Origin: Acidobacteriota bacterium
GTDB taxonomy: Bacteria > Actinomycetota > Acidimicrobiia > Acidimicrobiales > RAAP-2
NCBI GenBank assembly: GCA_018971385.1
Contig: JAGXAY010000005.1
Coordinates: forward strand, 1-55,412
DNA: 55,412 bases
Reading direction: 5' to 3'
Within the stretch, counting starts at the first letter, position 1; the number at the start of each line of letters is the position of its first letter. The notes under the pieces are model-generated. The model was not told the DNA's origin. It was given only the letters and a program-made list of their open reading frames with translations, and searched no databases. The position numbers were made by a program, and so were the translations under genes. Below are positions 25,311-34,605 of the stretch, piece after piece.

Positions 25311-26333
25311 ATGACCACCATCTTTGAGTCGGAGATTCGTTCGCAGTCCGACGTCCTGGCGTCGCGGGCCCTCGAGAGCGCTCGGGTGGCGCGAGAAGCG
25401 GCGGCGAGTTTCGCGAGCTGCACCCACCTGGTGGTGGCAGCTCGGGGGTCCTCGGATAACGCCGCAGTCTTCTTCCAGTACCTCGCCGGTCAAGTCGCCG
25501 GGCGACTGGTCGCCCTCGCCGCGCCCTCGCTCTACGAGAGCCCCCTCGCTATGAATCTCGACGGCGCGGGCGTGGTCGCCATCTCTCAGTCCGGGCGATC
25601 CCCGGGCATCGCGGATGTCCTCGAGAGCGCGCGGGTTCAGGGCCGACCGAGCGTCGCCGTGACGAACAACCTCGAGTCACCACTGGGCCGAGGAGCCGAT
25701 CACGTGATGGGCTTGGGTGCGGGACCCGAGCGGGCCATCGCCTCGACGAAGACCTTCTCGAGCACCTGGCACGCCTTGGCCCAACTCGTGGAAGCGCTGA
25801 GCGGCCGTCCGCTGGAGGGTCTCGAGGAGACCCCGAGTTACGTGGGGGACCTCGTGAACTGGGCCCTCGACGCGGAGCTCCCTCTCGACTTGCTCGACGC
25901 CAACGGTCTGACCGTCGTAGGCCGAGGAGTAGGGTACGCCGCCGCCTCGGAGATTGCGCTCAAAGTTCGAGAAGTGACTGGGGTGCGCGCCGAGACCTAC
26001 GCCGCGCCCGACTACCTGCACGGTCCGATTGGGGCAGACGGGTTGGGGAGCACGCTCGTACTGCTCCTGAGCGACGAGTTGACCGACGACGTCGCCCGCG
26101 ACGTTCTCGGGGGGTGCGGCGAGGCGGGGATGCGGACCATCGTGGTGCGCACCCCGGAACGAGAAGGGACGGGGGCCGACGTCGAGATCGTTCTCCCTCG
26201 CCAGGCCCCCAACTGGCTCAGCACCCTCGGTATGGTCATTGTCGGTCAAGTGGTCGCCCTGCGACTGGGCGAGCGACGGGGGCGGCCCATCGACACTTCG
26301 CCCCGCCTGCACAAGGTCACGCTGTCGGCGTAG
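25311..26333 (+). CDS. SIS-domain sugar-phosphate isomerase/deaminase (GlmS-isomerase/AgaS/NagB-II-like)
   Basis: The 340-residue protein consists of two SIS domains and has no glutaminase domain. The first (residues about 35-160) has AARGSSDNAAVFFQYLAG and AISQSGRSPGIADVLESA, the phosphosugar-binding loop, followed by STKTFSSTWHALAQ. The second domain (about 200-320) has VVGRGVGYAAASEIALKVREVTG and the ETYAAPDYLHGPI motif common to GlmS isomerase domains. The lack of a glutaminase domain fits an aldose-ketose isomerase or deaminating enzyme that converts glucosamine-6-phosphate to fructose-6-phosphate. The gene is coregulated by position with the ROK kinase and GH20 operon. Confidence 0.84.
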   Translation: MTTIFESEIRSQSDVLASRALESARVAREAAASFASCTHLVVAARGSSDNAAVFFQYLAGQVAGRLVALAAPSLYESPLAMNLDGAGVVAISQSGRSPGIADVLESARVQGRPSVAVTNNLESPLGRGADHVMGLGAGPERAIASTKTFSSTWHALAQLVEALSGRPLEGLEETPSYVGDLVNWALDAELPLDLLDANGLTVVGRGVGYAAASEIALKVREVTGVRAETYAAPDYLHGPIGADGLGSTLVLLLSDELTDDVARDVLGGCGEAGMRTIVVRTPEREGTGADVEIVLPRQAPNWLSTLGMVIVGQVVALRLGERRGRPIDTSPRLHKVTLSA

Positions 26334-26363
26334 GTGTTTCCACGTCGTTAATTCTCGTCAATG

Positions 26364-26422
26364 TGTGAATATTTCTCATTTCTGCGGTTGCTTGATGTGA
26401 AAAATTCACATAGTGTGGCGAG
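26364..26422 (+). promoter_or_regulatory. Promoter with double operator upstream of the ABC/GH20 operon
   Basis: The proximal operator TGTGAAAAATTCACA (26396-26410) is a perfect 6-3-6 palindrome lying between TTGCTT (-35, 26388-26393) and TAGTGT (-10, 26411-26416). It exactly fills the 17-bp spacer. A distal imperfect copy TGTGAATATTTCTCA (26364-26378) lies 32 bp upstream, centre to centre. The 27 bp from 26396 to 26422 are identical to 34637-34663 in front of the deoR-like gene. A transcript from here would have a leader of about 100 nt. Binding by the nearby DeoR protein is inference. Confidence 0.8.
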
Positions 26423-26525
26423 CAGACTAGTTCCCACATCGTGAACTGACCGGGAGGTCGGGTCGCGGGAGGGGAGCCTGTACGTCATCGGGGAACACCC
26501 CCGAGACTTAGGGGAGGAGTTGTCA

Positions 26526-28193
26526 GTGAAGAAGAAGTTTCGGGCCGGACTCGTCACTTCGGCGCTCACACTCGTCGCCTCGACCGTTGCGGTCGCGGGC
26601 GGCGCGATGGGCACCGGCGTGGCGGGAGCTTCCGGTAGCCAGGTACTACACCTGGACAACGAGCAGGGCGTCCTGTGGGCCTGCGCGTTTAACCCGTTTA
26701 ACCCCTCGGACTTGCCGTACTCGGTGGGGCTCACCTACGAGACCCTCGACTTCGTGAACACCTTGCAGAACGCCAAGGTGACGCCGTGGCTGGCCTCGTC
26801 CTACGCGTGGAGCAACGCTAATAAGACGCTGACCTTCACCGTGCGATCGGGCGTTAAGTGGTCCGACGGAGTGCCGATGACGGCGGCCGACGTGGCCTAC
26901 ACCTTCAACCTGTTGAAGGCCCACCCGGCGCTCGACCTGAACGCGGTGTGGTCCGCTCTCTCGAGCGTGACGGCACCGAGCGCGACGAAGGTCGTCATGA
27001 ACTTTAAGAGTGCGGCCGTGCCGTACTTCTACTACGTGGCCGACCAAGTGCCGATCGTTCCCGAGCACCTCTGGAGCAAGGTGGCGAACCCGGTGACCTA
27101 CACCGACGCCAAGCCCGTCGGTACCGGTGGGTACCTCATGACGCGCTGCACCGGACAGGACATCGTGTGGGCCGCCAATCCGAACTACTGGCAGAAGGGA
27201 ATGGCTCAGGTGAAGAACGTCGACATGCCGGCGTTCCTCTCCAACAACACCGCGAACGAGTACCTGGCCCAGGGTCAGTCGGCGTACGGGTCGCAGTTCA
27301 TCCCGAACATTCAGACCTACTACGTCAACAAGAAGGCCGGTAACCACTACTGGTTCCCACCGGTGGCCAACGTGTCAATCTTCCCGAACCTGACGGTTCC
27401 TGGATTGAACGACCCGAAGGTTCGCCAGGCGATCAGCTACGCGCTCAACCGCTCGCTCGTCTCGAAGATCGGTGAGTACGGTTACGAGCCGCCGGCGTCC
27501 CAGACCGGAATCGTGGCCCCGACCTTCAGTTCCTGGTCATCCTCGGCGGCCGCGGCGAAGCTCGGTGCGGGCTACAACGTGGCGAAGGCCGTGAGCCTGC
27601 TCGAGTCGGACGGGTACAAGAAGGTCAACGGCGTCTTTACGAAGAACGGCAAGGCTCTCTCCTTCACCCTGATGACTAACGGTGGCTACTCCGACTGGAT
27701 CGCCTCGACGCAGGTGATGGCTCAGCAGTTGGCGGCGGCGGGTATCAAGATCACCCTGCTCGCCCCGGCGGCGAACACCTTCTACGCCGACCTCTACACC
27801 GGTAAGTACCAGTTGGCCTACAACGCCGAGACGGGCGGACCGACGCCGTACTACGAACTGCGTCAAATGCTCCTGTCGGCGAACTCGGCGCCCATCGGGA
27901 CCGCCGCCGCGTCCAACTGGGAGCGGTTCAAGAGCCCGGCCGTCGACGCGTTGTTGGCTCAGTACGGTGCGACGACCTCACCCGCCGTGCAGCACAACAT
28001 TGTCAACCAGCTGGAGAACGTCATGGTTACCCAGGCCCCGGTGATTCCGGTGCTGGAGGAAGTTGACTGGTTCGAGTACAACACGACCCAGTTCACTAAC
28101 TTCCCGACCGCGGCGAACCCCTACGCTCAGCCGGGCCTCTACAACCAGCCGGACTGGGGTTACGTCCTGGATCAGTTGAAGCCCAAGGCCTAA
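26526..28193 (+). CDS. ABC transporter substrate-binding protein, Opp/Dpp type (SBP_bac_5)
   Basis: The 555-residue exported protein delivers substrate to the permeases downstream. It starts with a Sec signal peptide (Lys-rich, then a hydrophobic core, Ala-rich end near residue 38) but has no lipobox cysteine. The mature part shows class-C binding protein motifs: YSVGLTYETLDFVN, TFTVRSGVKWSDGVPMTAADVAYTFN near residue 105, and GYEPPASQTGIVAP in the C-terminal lobe. GTG 26526 follows GGGAGGAG by 6 nt. Because the operon encodes a GH20 hexosaminidase, an oligosaccharide such as chitobiose is a likelier ligand than a peptide. This is inference, since the family binds both. Confidence 0.9.
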   Translation: MKKKFRAGLVTSALTLVASTVAVAGGAMGTGVAGASGSQVLHLDNEQGVLWACAFNPFNPSDLPYSVGLTYETLDFVNTLQNAKVTPWLASSYAWSNANKTLTFTVRSGVKWSDGVPMTAADVAYTFNLLKAHPALDLNAVWSALSSVTAPSATKVVMNFKSAAVPYFYYVADQVPIVPEHLWSKVANPVTYTDAKPVGTGGYLMTRCTGQDIVWAANPNYWQKGMAQVKNVDMPAFLSNNTANEYLAQGQSAYGSQFIPNIQTYYVNKKAGNHYWFPPVANVSIFPNLTVPGLNDPKVRQAISYALNRSLVSKIGEYGYEPPASQTGIVAPTFSSWSSSAAAAKLGAGYNVAKAVSLLESDGYKKVNGVFTKNGKALSFTLMTNGGYSDWIASTQVMAQQLAAAGIKITLLAPAANTFYADLYTGKYQLAYNAETGGPTPYYELRQMLLSANSAPIGTAAASNWERFKSPAVDALLAQYGATTSPAVQHNIVNQLENVMVTQAPVIPVLEEVDWFEYNTTQFTNFPTAANPYAQPGLYNQPDWGYVLDQLKPKA

Positions 28194-28232
28194 GCGCCTC
28201 GTTAGTGGATTGATCGGAGCAGAGTCGGGGAG

Positions 28233-29216
28233 ATGAAGTACCTACTTCGTAGAGTGGGGTTCCTCGTAATCACCCTGTGGGGTGCTCTTACGGTGAACTT
28301 CTTCATCCCCCGGCTCATGCCCGGCAGTCCCGCGCTCTCCATCATCGGGGCGTCGCGGGGACACGTAAACCCCGCGGCGCTCAAGGCCCTCGAAGCGGCC
28401 TTTGGTGGGGGTCAGCAAAATCTCTTCGTCGCGTACCTCGACTACCTAGGTAACGCTCTACGGGGTCAGTTCGGAGTCTCGCTGAGTAACTCCTTCGAGC
28501 CCGTGACCACGGTCATTATGAAGGGCTTGCCCTGGACTCTCGGCCTGGTGGGAGTGACCACCATTCTCGGCTTCCTGATCGGGACGGGAGTCGGGGCGAT
28601 TGCCGCGTGGCGCCGGGGCGGCAAGTTGGATAGCGTCCTGCCCCCGATGTTCATTGTGGTCTCGGCCTTTCCCTACTTCTGGATTGGCCTCCTCGTCATC
28701 TGGCTGTTTTCTCTGACCCTGGGGTGGTTCCCGACCATCTCTAACTACTCCGAGAATCTGATCCCGAACTGGACTTCGTGGGGGTTCATTCGAGACGTGC
28801 TCTGGCACGCGGTGCTCCCGGCGTTCACCATTCTCATCTCCTCGGTAGGGGGCTGGATTCTCACGATGCGCAACAACATGATCACCGTCGTCGCTGAGGA
28901 CTACGTGAAGATGGCTCGGGCGAAGGGTCTCCACCCTCGTCGGATTCTCTGGCAGTACGCCGGGAGAAACGCCGTTCTGCCGAGTTTGACCGGATTCGCC
29001 ATGTCGCTCGGATTCGTGATTTCCGGAGCCATCCTCGTCGAGTTCGTTTTTAATTATCCGGGCGTGGGCTTTATGTTGCTCACCGCCGTACAGAACAACG
29101 ACTACCCGCTGATGCAGGCGCTCTTTCTCCTTATTACGGTGGCCGTTCTCGTGTCCATATTTATTGCGGACGTCGCAACGACAATTCTCGACCCACGAAC
29201 CCGGGGTAGCCGATGA
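28233..29216 (+). CDS. ABC transporter permease, DppB/OppB type
   Basis: The 327-residue protein has six TM segments. The N-terminus RRVGFLVITLWGALTVNFFIPRLMPGSP is the classic OppB start, and the EAA coupling loop is present near residues 222-240 (DYVKMARAKGLHPRRILWQYAGRNA). The gene lies 39 nt after the binding-protein stop. Its ATGA stop-start overlap with the next permease indicates coupled synthesis. Together the two permeases form the membrane channel of the importer. Confidence 0.93.
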   Translation: MKYLLRRVGFLVITLWGALTVNFFIPRLMPGSPALSIIGASRGHVNPAALKALEAAFGGGQQNLFVAYLDYLGNALRGQFGVSLSNSFEPVTTVIMKGLPWTLGLVGVTTILGFLIGTGVGAIAAWRRGGKLDSVLPPMFIVVSAFPYFWIGLLVIWLFSLTLGWFPTISNYSENLIPNWTSWGFIRDVLWHAVLPAFTILISSVGGWILTMRNNMITVVAEDYVKMARAKGLHPRRILWQYAGRNAVLPSLTGFAMSLGFVISGAILVEFVFNYPGVGFMLLTAVQNNDYPLMQALFLLITVAVLVSIFIADVATTILDPRTRGSR

Positions 29217-30121
29217 ACCCCCTCGCTCTGCTTCGTCGCTCGGCCTCTTCTACGTGGGCATTCCTTCGTCGCGACCGCAAGGCCCTGGCTGGATCCATCA
29301 TCCTCCTCGTCCTCTTCATCATCGCGGCTTTTCCGACCTGGTTCTCCCCGGACAATCCCTCAGCCGAGATCTACTCTCCGGGCCTCGGACCGTCCTCCGC
29401 GCACCTCCTCGGTACCACCTCACTCGGTCAGGACGTGTTCTCCCAGTTGATGTCGGGCACTCGCCAGTCGGTCCTCATTGCGCTGCTGGTGGGATTCTTT
29501 TCCACGGTGGCCTCGGTCGTGATTGGAGTGACGGCCGCCTACTTCGGGGGCATCGTCGACGACTTACTTTCCCTCTTCACCGACGTTGTTCTCGTGATTC
29601 CGACCTTTCCCTTGATCATCGTGATTGCCGGGTATCTCCAAGGAACGGGTGGAGCCAGTTTCTGGGCCCTGGTCTTCGTGCTCACCATTACGGGCTGGTC
29701 CTACGGGGCTCGGCAACTTCGCGTGCAGGCTCTTTCACTACGTAATCGGGACTACCTCCTCGCGGCTCGAGCGCGCGGCGAGAGTGCCTGGTACGTCATC
29801 GGTGTCGAGATGTTGCCACCCATGACCTCGCTCATCGTCGCCAACTTTCTTTCCTCGGCCCTCTACGCCGTGCTCACGGCGGCGGGGCTGCTCTTCGTGG
29901 GGCTCGGTAACGTCAACTCCCAGTCCTGGGGCGCGATGCTCTACTGGGCCCAGAACAACGAGGCCCTGAACGCCGGATTGCCACTGTGGGCGCTCACCCC
30001 CGGCATCATGATCGCGCTTCTCGGAACGGCGTTCGCGTTACTGAACTACGCCTTTGACGAGGTTTCTAACCCGGCCCTTCGCTCCACGCGCCGCCGGTCG
30101 AGAAAGCAGGCTCTCGCGTGA
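29213..30121 (+). CDS. ABC transporter permease, DppC/OppC type
   Basis: The 302-residue protein is the second permease. It has an N-terminal cytoplasmic part and TM1 (about 22-42), then the GTTSLGQDVFSQLMSGTRQSVLIAL stretch that is nearly diagnostic for DppC/OppC. Five further TMs and the EAA loop (RNRDYLLAARARGESAWYVIGVEMLP) follow. ATG 29213 overlaps the previous stop, and its own stop overlaps the GTG of the first ATPase gene. Confidence 0.93.
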   Translation: MNPLALLRRSASSTWAFLRRDRKALAGSIILLVLFIIAAFPTWFSPDNPSAEIYSPGLGPSSAHLLGTTSLGQDVFSQLMSGTRQSVLIALLVGFFSTVASVVIGVTAAYFGGIVDDLLSLFTDVVLVIPTFPLIIVIAGYLQGTGGASFWALVFVLTITGWSYGARQLRVQALSLRNRDYLLAARARGESAWYVIGVEMLPPMTSLIVANFLSSALYAVLTAAGLLFVGLGNVNSQSWGAMLYWAQNNEALNAGLPLWALTPGIMIALLGTAFALLNYAFDEVSNPALRSTRRRSRKQALA

Positions 30122-31086
30122 ACGTACTGGAAGTTCGGGACCTCATGGTCGAGTACGACACCCCGGCCGGACCGGCTCAGGCGGTGCACGGCGTCTCCTT
30201 CGACCTCGCCGAGGGAGAGTTTCTCGCCATTGTGGGCGAGTCGGGCTGTGGCAAGTCCACGATGCTGTTCGCCATCGCTCGCCTCTTGAGTGCGCCGGCC
30301 CGCATGGTCGGGGGAGAGGTCCGCTTTAACGGAGTCGACCTCGCTCGCCTCGAGGGTGAGGATCTGCGACAAGTGCGGTGGCGTGATATCTCGGTGGTGA
30401 TGCAGAGTGCGATGAACGCGCTCAATCCCACTCTCTCGATCGGTGCCCAACTCGCCGACGTGTGTCGGGCGCACACCGATTGGGATGACGCCCGCATCGA
30501 AGCCCGTTCGGCCGAGGTTCTCGACATGGTTTCCATCGACCGTACCCACCTGAAGAGCTATCCGTTCCAGTTGTCGGGGGGCATGCGCCAACGGGCCATG
30601 ATTGCGATGGCCCTTCTGCTCGAGCCCAAACTCATCATCATGGATGAACCCACGTCCGCACTCGACGTCGTGGCCCAGCGCTCCCTGATGCGCCAGGTGG
30701 AGAATCTCCGCCAACGACTCGGCTTCGCGGTGCTCTTCGTCACTCACGACATGAGTGTCGTCTCCCACTTCTCCGACCGACTGGCCGTCATGTACGCCGG
30801 CGAGTTCGTGGAGTTGGGTCGTACCCGGGAGGTCTTTGACCAACCCCGTCACCCCTACTCCGTGGGCCTGATGGACGCGTTCCCCTCTCTCGTCGGAGAA
30901 CCGCGAGAACTGGTGGGCATTCCCGGTAACCCTCCCTCGCTGGTGAACCCTCCCGGCGGTTGTCTCTTTGCGGCGCGCTGTCCGTCAGTGACCGACGAGT
31001 GTCGTCAGTATCGCCCGGAGCTCGTTGACCGTGCGGGTCACGCGACGAGGTGTCACCTCGTGAATCCTCGGAGGAACGATGGCTGA
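30118..31086 (+). CDS. ABC transporter ATP-binding protein, DppD/OppD type
   Basis: The 322-residue ATPase has Walker A GESGCGKST near residue 41, the Q-loop VVMQSAMNALNPT, the signature LSGGMRQRAMIA, and Walker B LIIMDEPTSALD. The C-terminal oligopeptide-transporter extension ends with a Cys-rich stretch (GGCLFAARCPSVTDEC, plus a later Cys) typical of OppD/DppD. GTG 30118 overlaps the permease stop; its stop overlaps the next ATPase start by 8 bases. It acts as one half of the ATPase heterodimer. Confidence 0.94.
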   Translation: MNVLEVRDLMVEYDTPAGPAQAVHGVSFDLAEGEFLAIVGESGCGKSTMLFAIARLLSAPARMVGGEVRFNGVDLARLEGEDLRQVRWRDISVVMQSAMNALNPTLSIGAQLADVCRAHTDWDDARIEARSAEVLDMVSIDRTHLKSYPFQLSGGMRQRAMIAMALLLEPKLIIMDEPTSALDVVAQRSLMRQVENLRQRLGFAVLFVTHDMSVVSHFSDRLAVMYAGEFVELGRTREVFDQPRHPYSVGLMDAFPSLVGEPRELVGIPGNPPSLVNPPGGCLFAARCPSVTDECRQYRPELVDRAGHATRCHLVNPRRNDG

Positions 31087-32047
31087 GCCGATTCTTCACG
31101 TGGAGTCGATGAGTCGGCACTTCCAAGTGGGCGGACTGCGTTCGTCGGGGATCCTTCACGCCTCGGACGACATCACCTTCGACGTCTACCCCGGGGAGAT
31201 CGTCGCCCTGGTGGGTGAGTCCGGTTCCGGTAAGTCCACCATCGCTCGAGTTCTCGCCGGCCTCTACCCTCCGAGTTCGGGGCGCATCGTCTTTGAAGGT
31301 AAGGTCCTCGGAAAGACATCGAGTCGGGCCGTTCGAGGCAAAATGCCGATGGTTTTTCAGGATCCTTTCGGCTCCATTAACCCCGTGTTGCGAGTGGGTC
31401 ACGCTCTGCAGCGCTCCCTGCGCCTTCACCGTCGTGACCTCACCAGTGAAGCACGTCACTCTGAAGCCGTCGCCCTCGTGGAGAAGGTGGGTCTCCTGCC
31501 GGGCGAGGAGGTCCTCCGGCGTTTTCCTCACGAACTCTCCGGGGGCCAGCGCCAGCGTCTCGGTTTCGCCCAGGCTTTGGCGTCGCGTCCGTCGCTCATT
31601 TTGGCCGACGAACCCGTGTCCATGCTCGACGTCTCTATTCGCATTGGTCTCCTCAACGTGATGCGTGACTTACGAGACGACGGAGTCTCTCTCCTCTACA
31701 TCACCCACGATTTGGCGAGTGCCCGTTACGTGGCCGATCGCATGATGGTGCTCTACGCCGGACGCATTGTCGAAGAGGGGCGTACCGACGACGTTATTTC
31801 CCGGCCCGCCCACCCCTACACCCGACTCTTAATGGCGACGGCCCCCGACCCCCGGCTCCCACTCGACACGTCGAGCGACGTCGAGGACTTGGGCGAACCA
31901 CCGCGGGTGATCAACCCGGGACCGGGGTGTCGGTTCGCGCCGCGGTGTCCTCTCGCGACGGACCACTGTCGAGCCGCCACGCCGGAGTTTGTCGAGATTA
32001 CTCCTCACCAGCGAGCGGCCTGCTTCGCGGTGAACCCCGCTCCGTGA
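31079..32047 (+). CDS. ABC transporter ATP-binding protein, DppF/OppF type
   Basis: The 322-residue ATPase pairs with the preceding one. It shows Walker A GESGSGKST near residue 45, the Q-loop VFQDPFGSINP, the signature LSGGQRQRLGFAQ, Walker B LILADEPVSMLD, and a C-terminal Cys cluster (CRFAPRCPLATDHC). A serine-methionine replaces the usual T-S in the EPTSALD motif (EPVSMLD), common in OppF. The stop overlaps the GH20 GTG by four bases, so transporter and hydrolase are translationally linked. Confidence 0.94.
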   Translation: MAEPILHVESMSRHFQVGGLRSSGILHASDDITFDVYPGEIVALVGESGSGKSTIARVLAGLYPPSSGRIVFEGKVLGKTSSRAVRGKMPMVFQDPFGSINPVLRVGHALQRSLRLHRRDLTSEARHSEAVALVEKVGLLPGEEVLRRFPHELSGGQRQRLGFAQALASRPSLILADEPVSMLDVSIRIGLLNVMRDLRDDGVSLLYITHDLASARYVADRMMVLYAGRIVEEGRTDDVISRPAHPYTRLLMATAPDPRLPLDTSSDVEDLGEPPRVINPGPGCRFAPRCPLATDHCRAATPEFVEITPHQRAACFAVNPAP

Positions 32048-33564
32048 CCCTCATTCCTCGCCCCCAGTGTGTGACTCCGTCGGAGGGAACGCTCACGTGG
32101 ACGTCACCTCTCAGGGTGACGGCGGCCCCAGAGTTACGTGACGCCGTTCAGGTGTTCGCAAATGACCTGTCTCAGACAGTAGGTTGGTCGGTGGAGTTCG
32201 TCGACGACGACGCTCACCTGGTGCTCTCCGTGGACGCGGAACGGCGTCCGGAGGGGTTTAGTCTCGACGTGAGTGACGCTGTCGAGGTGCGGGCCGCTGA
32301 CCCCTCCGGCGCCTACTACGCCCTCCAGGTTCTTCGCAGTTTCACACCCGCGGCCAGCGTGACACCAGGTTCCGAGCTGACCGAATGGACCCTCCCACGG
32401 ATGCACGTCGTGGACTCGCCGGCCTTCGCCTGGCGGGGAGTCCACCTCGACGTGGCCCGCCACTTCTTCTCCGTCGACGACGTGATTCGGTTCATCGACC
32501 TCATCAGTCTTCATCGCCTCAACCATCTCCACCTCCACCTCAACGACGATCAGGGGTGGCGCGTGGAACTCCCGTCGTGGCCCCGACTGACCGAGGTCGG
32601 TGCTTGGCGACGCTCATCACCCGTCGGTCACGAGAGAGACGGGGTGGACGACGGAGTGCCCCACGGCGGCTTCTACACGGCAGCGGATATTGAACGACTC
32701 CGAACACACGCCACGTCTCGCTTCGTCACACTCGTTCCTGAGATCGATCTTCCGGGGCACGCTCAGGCCGTGATCGCGGCCTACCCCGAGCACGGGGTGA
32801 CGGACGAGCCCGTCGAGGTGTGGACGCGGTGGGGAATTTCCGACAACGTCCTGCAGGTGAGCGAAGGCACCGTGAGTTTCGCTGAGAACCTGGTTCGTGA
32901 GGTAGCGGCCCTCTTTCCCGGGTCTCCCTTCCACATCGGGGGAGACGAGTGTCCCACGACGCAGTGGGAGAGTTCCCCGATTGCTCGTGCGGTGATGGCC
33001 GAGCGGGGGATGCGTGAACCACGCGACCTCCAGGGACTCTTCACCGAGCGGCTCGCGTCGACTCTTCGCCGTCTCGGTCACGAGGTCATCGCCTGGGACG
33101 AGGTTCTCGACGCCTCGGTGCCTGAAGGGACCATCATCGCGGCGTGGCGAGACGCCGCCAAGGGCCGGGAAGCGGCTGAACGAGGTCTCGACGTGATCAT
33201 GGCTCCCATGCAGTGGGTGTACTTCGACTGGCTGAACTCCGCTGACCCTAATGAACCGGTGGCCATCGCGGCGCCCCCCGCCGTGACTACTCTCGAACGG
33301 GTGTACGAGTTCTCGGTCGTGCCCGACCAGTTGCCCGACGAGCTGCGAGCCCGCATTCGTGGGGCCCAGGCTCAGTTGTGGACCGAGTACATCGCGACGC
33401 GTGAGCACCTCGACTACATGGCCTTTCCCCGACTGTGCGCCTTCGCCGAAGTGGTCTGGGGAACGGCGGGATCCTTCGAGGAGTTTCGAGTCCGCCTCAC
33501 GTCCCACCTGGAGAGACTCCGCGCCCTCGGAGTGGGTTTTCGCCCCCTGGAGACGGAGGGGTAG
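32044..33564 (+). CDS. GH20 beta-N-acetylhexosaminidase, cytoplasmic
   Basis: The 506-residue enzyme releases terminal beta-linked GlcNAc or GalNAc by substrate-assisted catalysis. An N-terminal GH20b domain (about 1-125) precedes the TIM barrel, which opens with WRGVHLDVARHFFSVDDVIRFID and HLHLNDDQGWRVEL. The catalytic pair Asp301-Glu302 lies in HIGGDECPTTQW, and later WDEVLD and AQLWTEYI line the active site. No signal peptide is present, so it acts on imported oligosaccharide. GTG 32044 gives a GTGA overlap with the ATPase gene. The substrate is probably chitobiose, chitin oligomers or a glycoprotein-derived disaccharide. Confidence 0.93.
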   Translation: MTLIPRPQCVTPSEGTLTWTSPLRVTAAPELRDAVQVFANDLSQTVGWSVEFVDDDAHLVLSVDAERRPEGFSLDVSDAVEVRAADPSGAYYALQVLRSFTPAASVTPGSELTEWTLPRMHVVDSPAFAWRGVHLDVARHFFSVDDVIRFIDLISLHRLNHLHLHLNDDQGWRVELPSWPRLTEVGAWRRSSPVGHERDGVDDGVPHGGFYTAADIERLRTHATSRFVTLVPEIDLPGHAQAVIAAYPEHGVTDEPVEVWTRWGISDNVLQVSEGTVSFAENLVREVAALFPGSPFHIGGDECPTTQWESSPIARAVMAERGMREPRDLQGLFTERLASTLRRLGHEVIAWDEVLDASVPEGTIIAAWRDAAKGREAAERGLDVIMAPMQWVYFDWLNSADPNEPVAIAAPPAVTTLERVYEFSVVPDQLPDELRARIRGAQAQLWTEYIATREHLDYMAFPRLCAFAEVVWGTAGSFEEFRVRLTSHLERLRALGVGFRPLETEG

Positions 33565-34563
33565 ATGGAACCCCTTCGCGCGGCCGAAGAGTTTGTGTCG
33601 AGCGCTCGCGATGAAGGGCGGCGGTGGCTCGACACCTCGGAGGTGGATCTCTACTCCACTCTGCGATGGCTGGACCTGCCCGAATCACATCTCGACGAAG
33701 TCATGGCTCGCTACGGCGATCTCCGACGAGACCCGGTCTTTGGACCTCTGGTCGGAGGCATGGTCGAGCGTCTCGTGAACGACCGGGGCGACCTCGACCA
33801 GCCCCTCCCTATTTGGCCCGACTTCGACGAGTTCGGTGACCTCGGACGACTCTGGTGGATCTACGTCGTGGGCCTCGCCACACCCAGTCTGGTGGCGTAC
33901 CACGAGAGTCGGGGTCTACCCCCCGACGTGACCCGGCGCACCGTGAGCGTGCTCGCTCGACACGCTAACCTGCACGAACGAAAGTGGGGGACCCCGGGAG
34001 TCGACGCGGGCTGGTGGATGATTCCCGTCATTCGGGGAGAGCTCGTTCAGGTGGGGTCGCTCCAGTTCCATCGCTACCACCTCGGCGTCTCGGTGCTCAC
34101 CCCTCGCCCCTGGTTCACTCGGGACGAGGCGACGACTCTCGGGCCCGGCTTTCGAGACGGTGACGAGGCCTGGGGGGTGCATATTCCCGACGGCACCGAT
34201 CTCTCGGAGAGTGCGCTCGAGGAGACGTGGGAACGGGCCCGCGACGTTCTCCACCGCGCCTGGTCCCCGAGTACTCGTCGCCTGGCCACACTGCAGAGCT
34301 GGATGATGGACTCTCGCCTCGCGGAGTTTCTCGGGCCGGACTCGCGCATTGTTCGCTTCCAACGCCAATTTCACGCCGGGGCGCGGTGGGGCCACGACGT
34401 GGACAACGTGGTCGAGTTCGTTTTTCGCCAGCCGGCGAGCCACCTACCCGGACTCGTCGCGTGTACTCGGGTCCAGGCGGCGGTCCTCGAGGTCTTGCGC
34501 TCGGGAGACTCCTGGCGTGACGGAGTGGGGTGGCGTGATTTCGACCGACCCGACGTTCGCTAA
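33565..34563 (+). CDS. GNAT-like acyltransferase-domain protein (NAT_N / GNAT_C type)
   Basis: The 332-residue protein resembles a family whose two domains are named N-acyltransferase N-terminal and GNAT-like C-terminal (PF18082 and PF18164, from memory). Residues about 1-150 are helical. The C-terminal part has LVQVGSLQFHRYHLG, WGVHIPDGTDLSESAL and LQSWMMDSRLAEFLGPDSRIVRFQRQF, which are the family's most recognisable stretches. The exact reaction is not established as far as I know. It starts directly after the GH20 stop (TAG-ATG, no gap) and ends the operon, so it probably acts on the sugar released by GH20 or imported with it. Confidence 0.7.
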   Translation: MEPLRAAEEFVSSARDEGRRWLDTSEVDLYSTLRWLDLPESHLDEVMARYGDLRRDPVFGPLVGGMVERLVNDRGDLDQPLPIWPDFDEFGDLGRLWWIYVVGLATPSLVAYHESRGLPPDVTRRTVSVLARHANLHERKWGTPGVDAGWWMIPVIRGELVQVGSLQFHRYHLGVSVLTPRPWFTRDEATTLGPGFRDGDEAWGVHIPDGTDLSESALEETWERARDVLHRAWSPSTRRLATLQSWMMDSRLAEFLGPDSRIVRFQRQFHAGARWGHDVDNVVEFVFRQPASHLPGLVACTRVQAAVLEVLRSGDSWRDGVGWRDFDRPDVR

Positions 34564-34605
34564 GTCGTACTTTCACTCACTCAATGTGCGGCTATCGCTT
34601 CAATA

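Noticed and set aside
26423-26525. A riboswitch in the roughly 100-nt leader of the ABC operon
   Set aside because: No conserved riboswitch core is recognisable; the operator-promoter explains the regulation, although a short local fold cannot be excluded.
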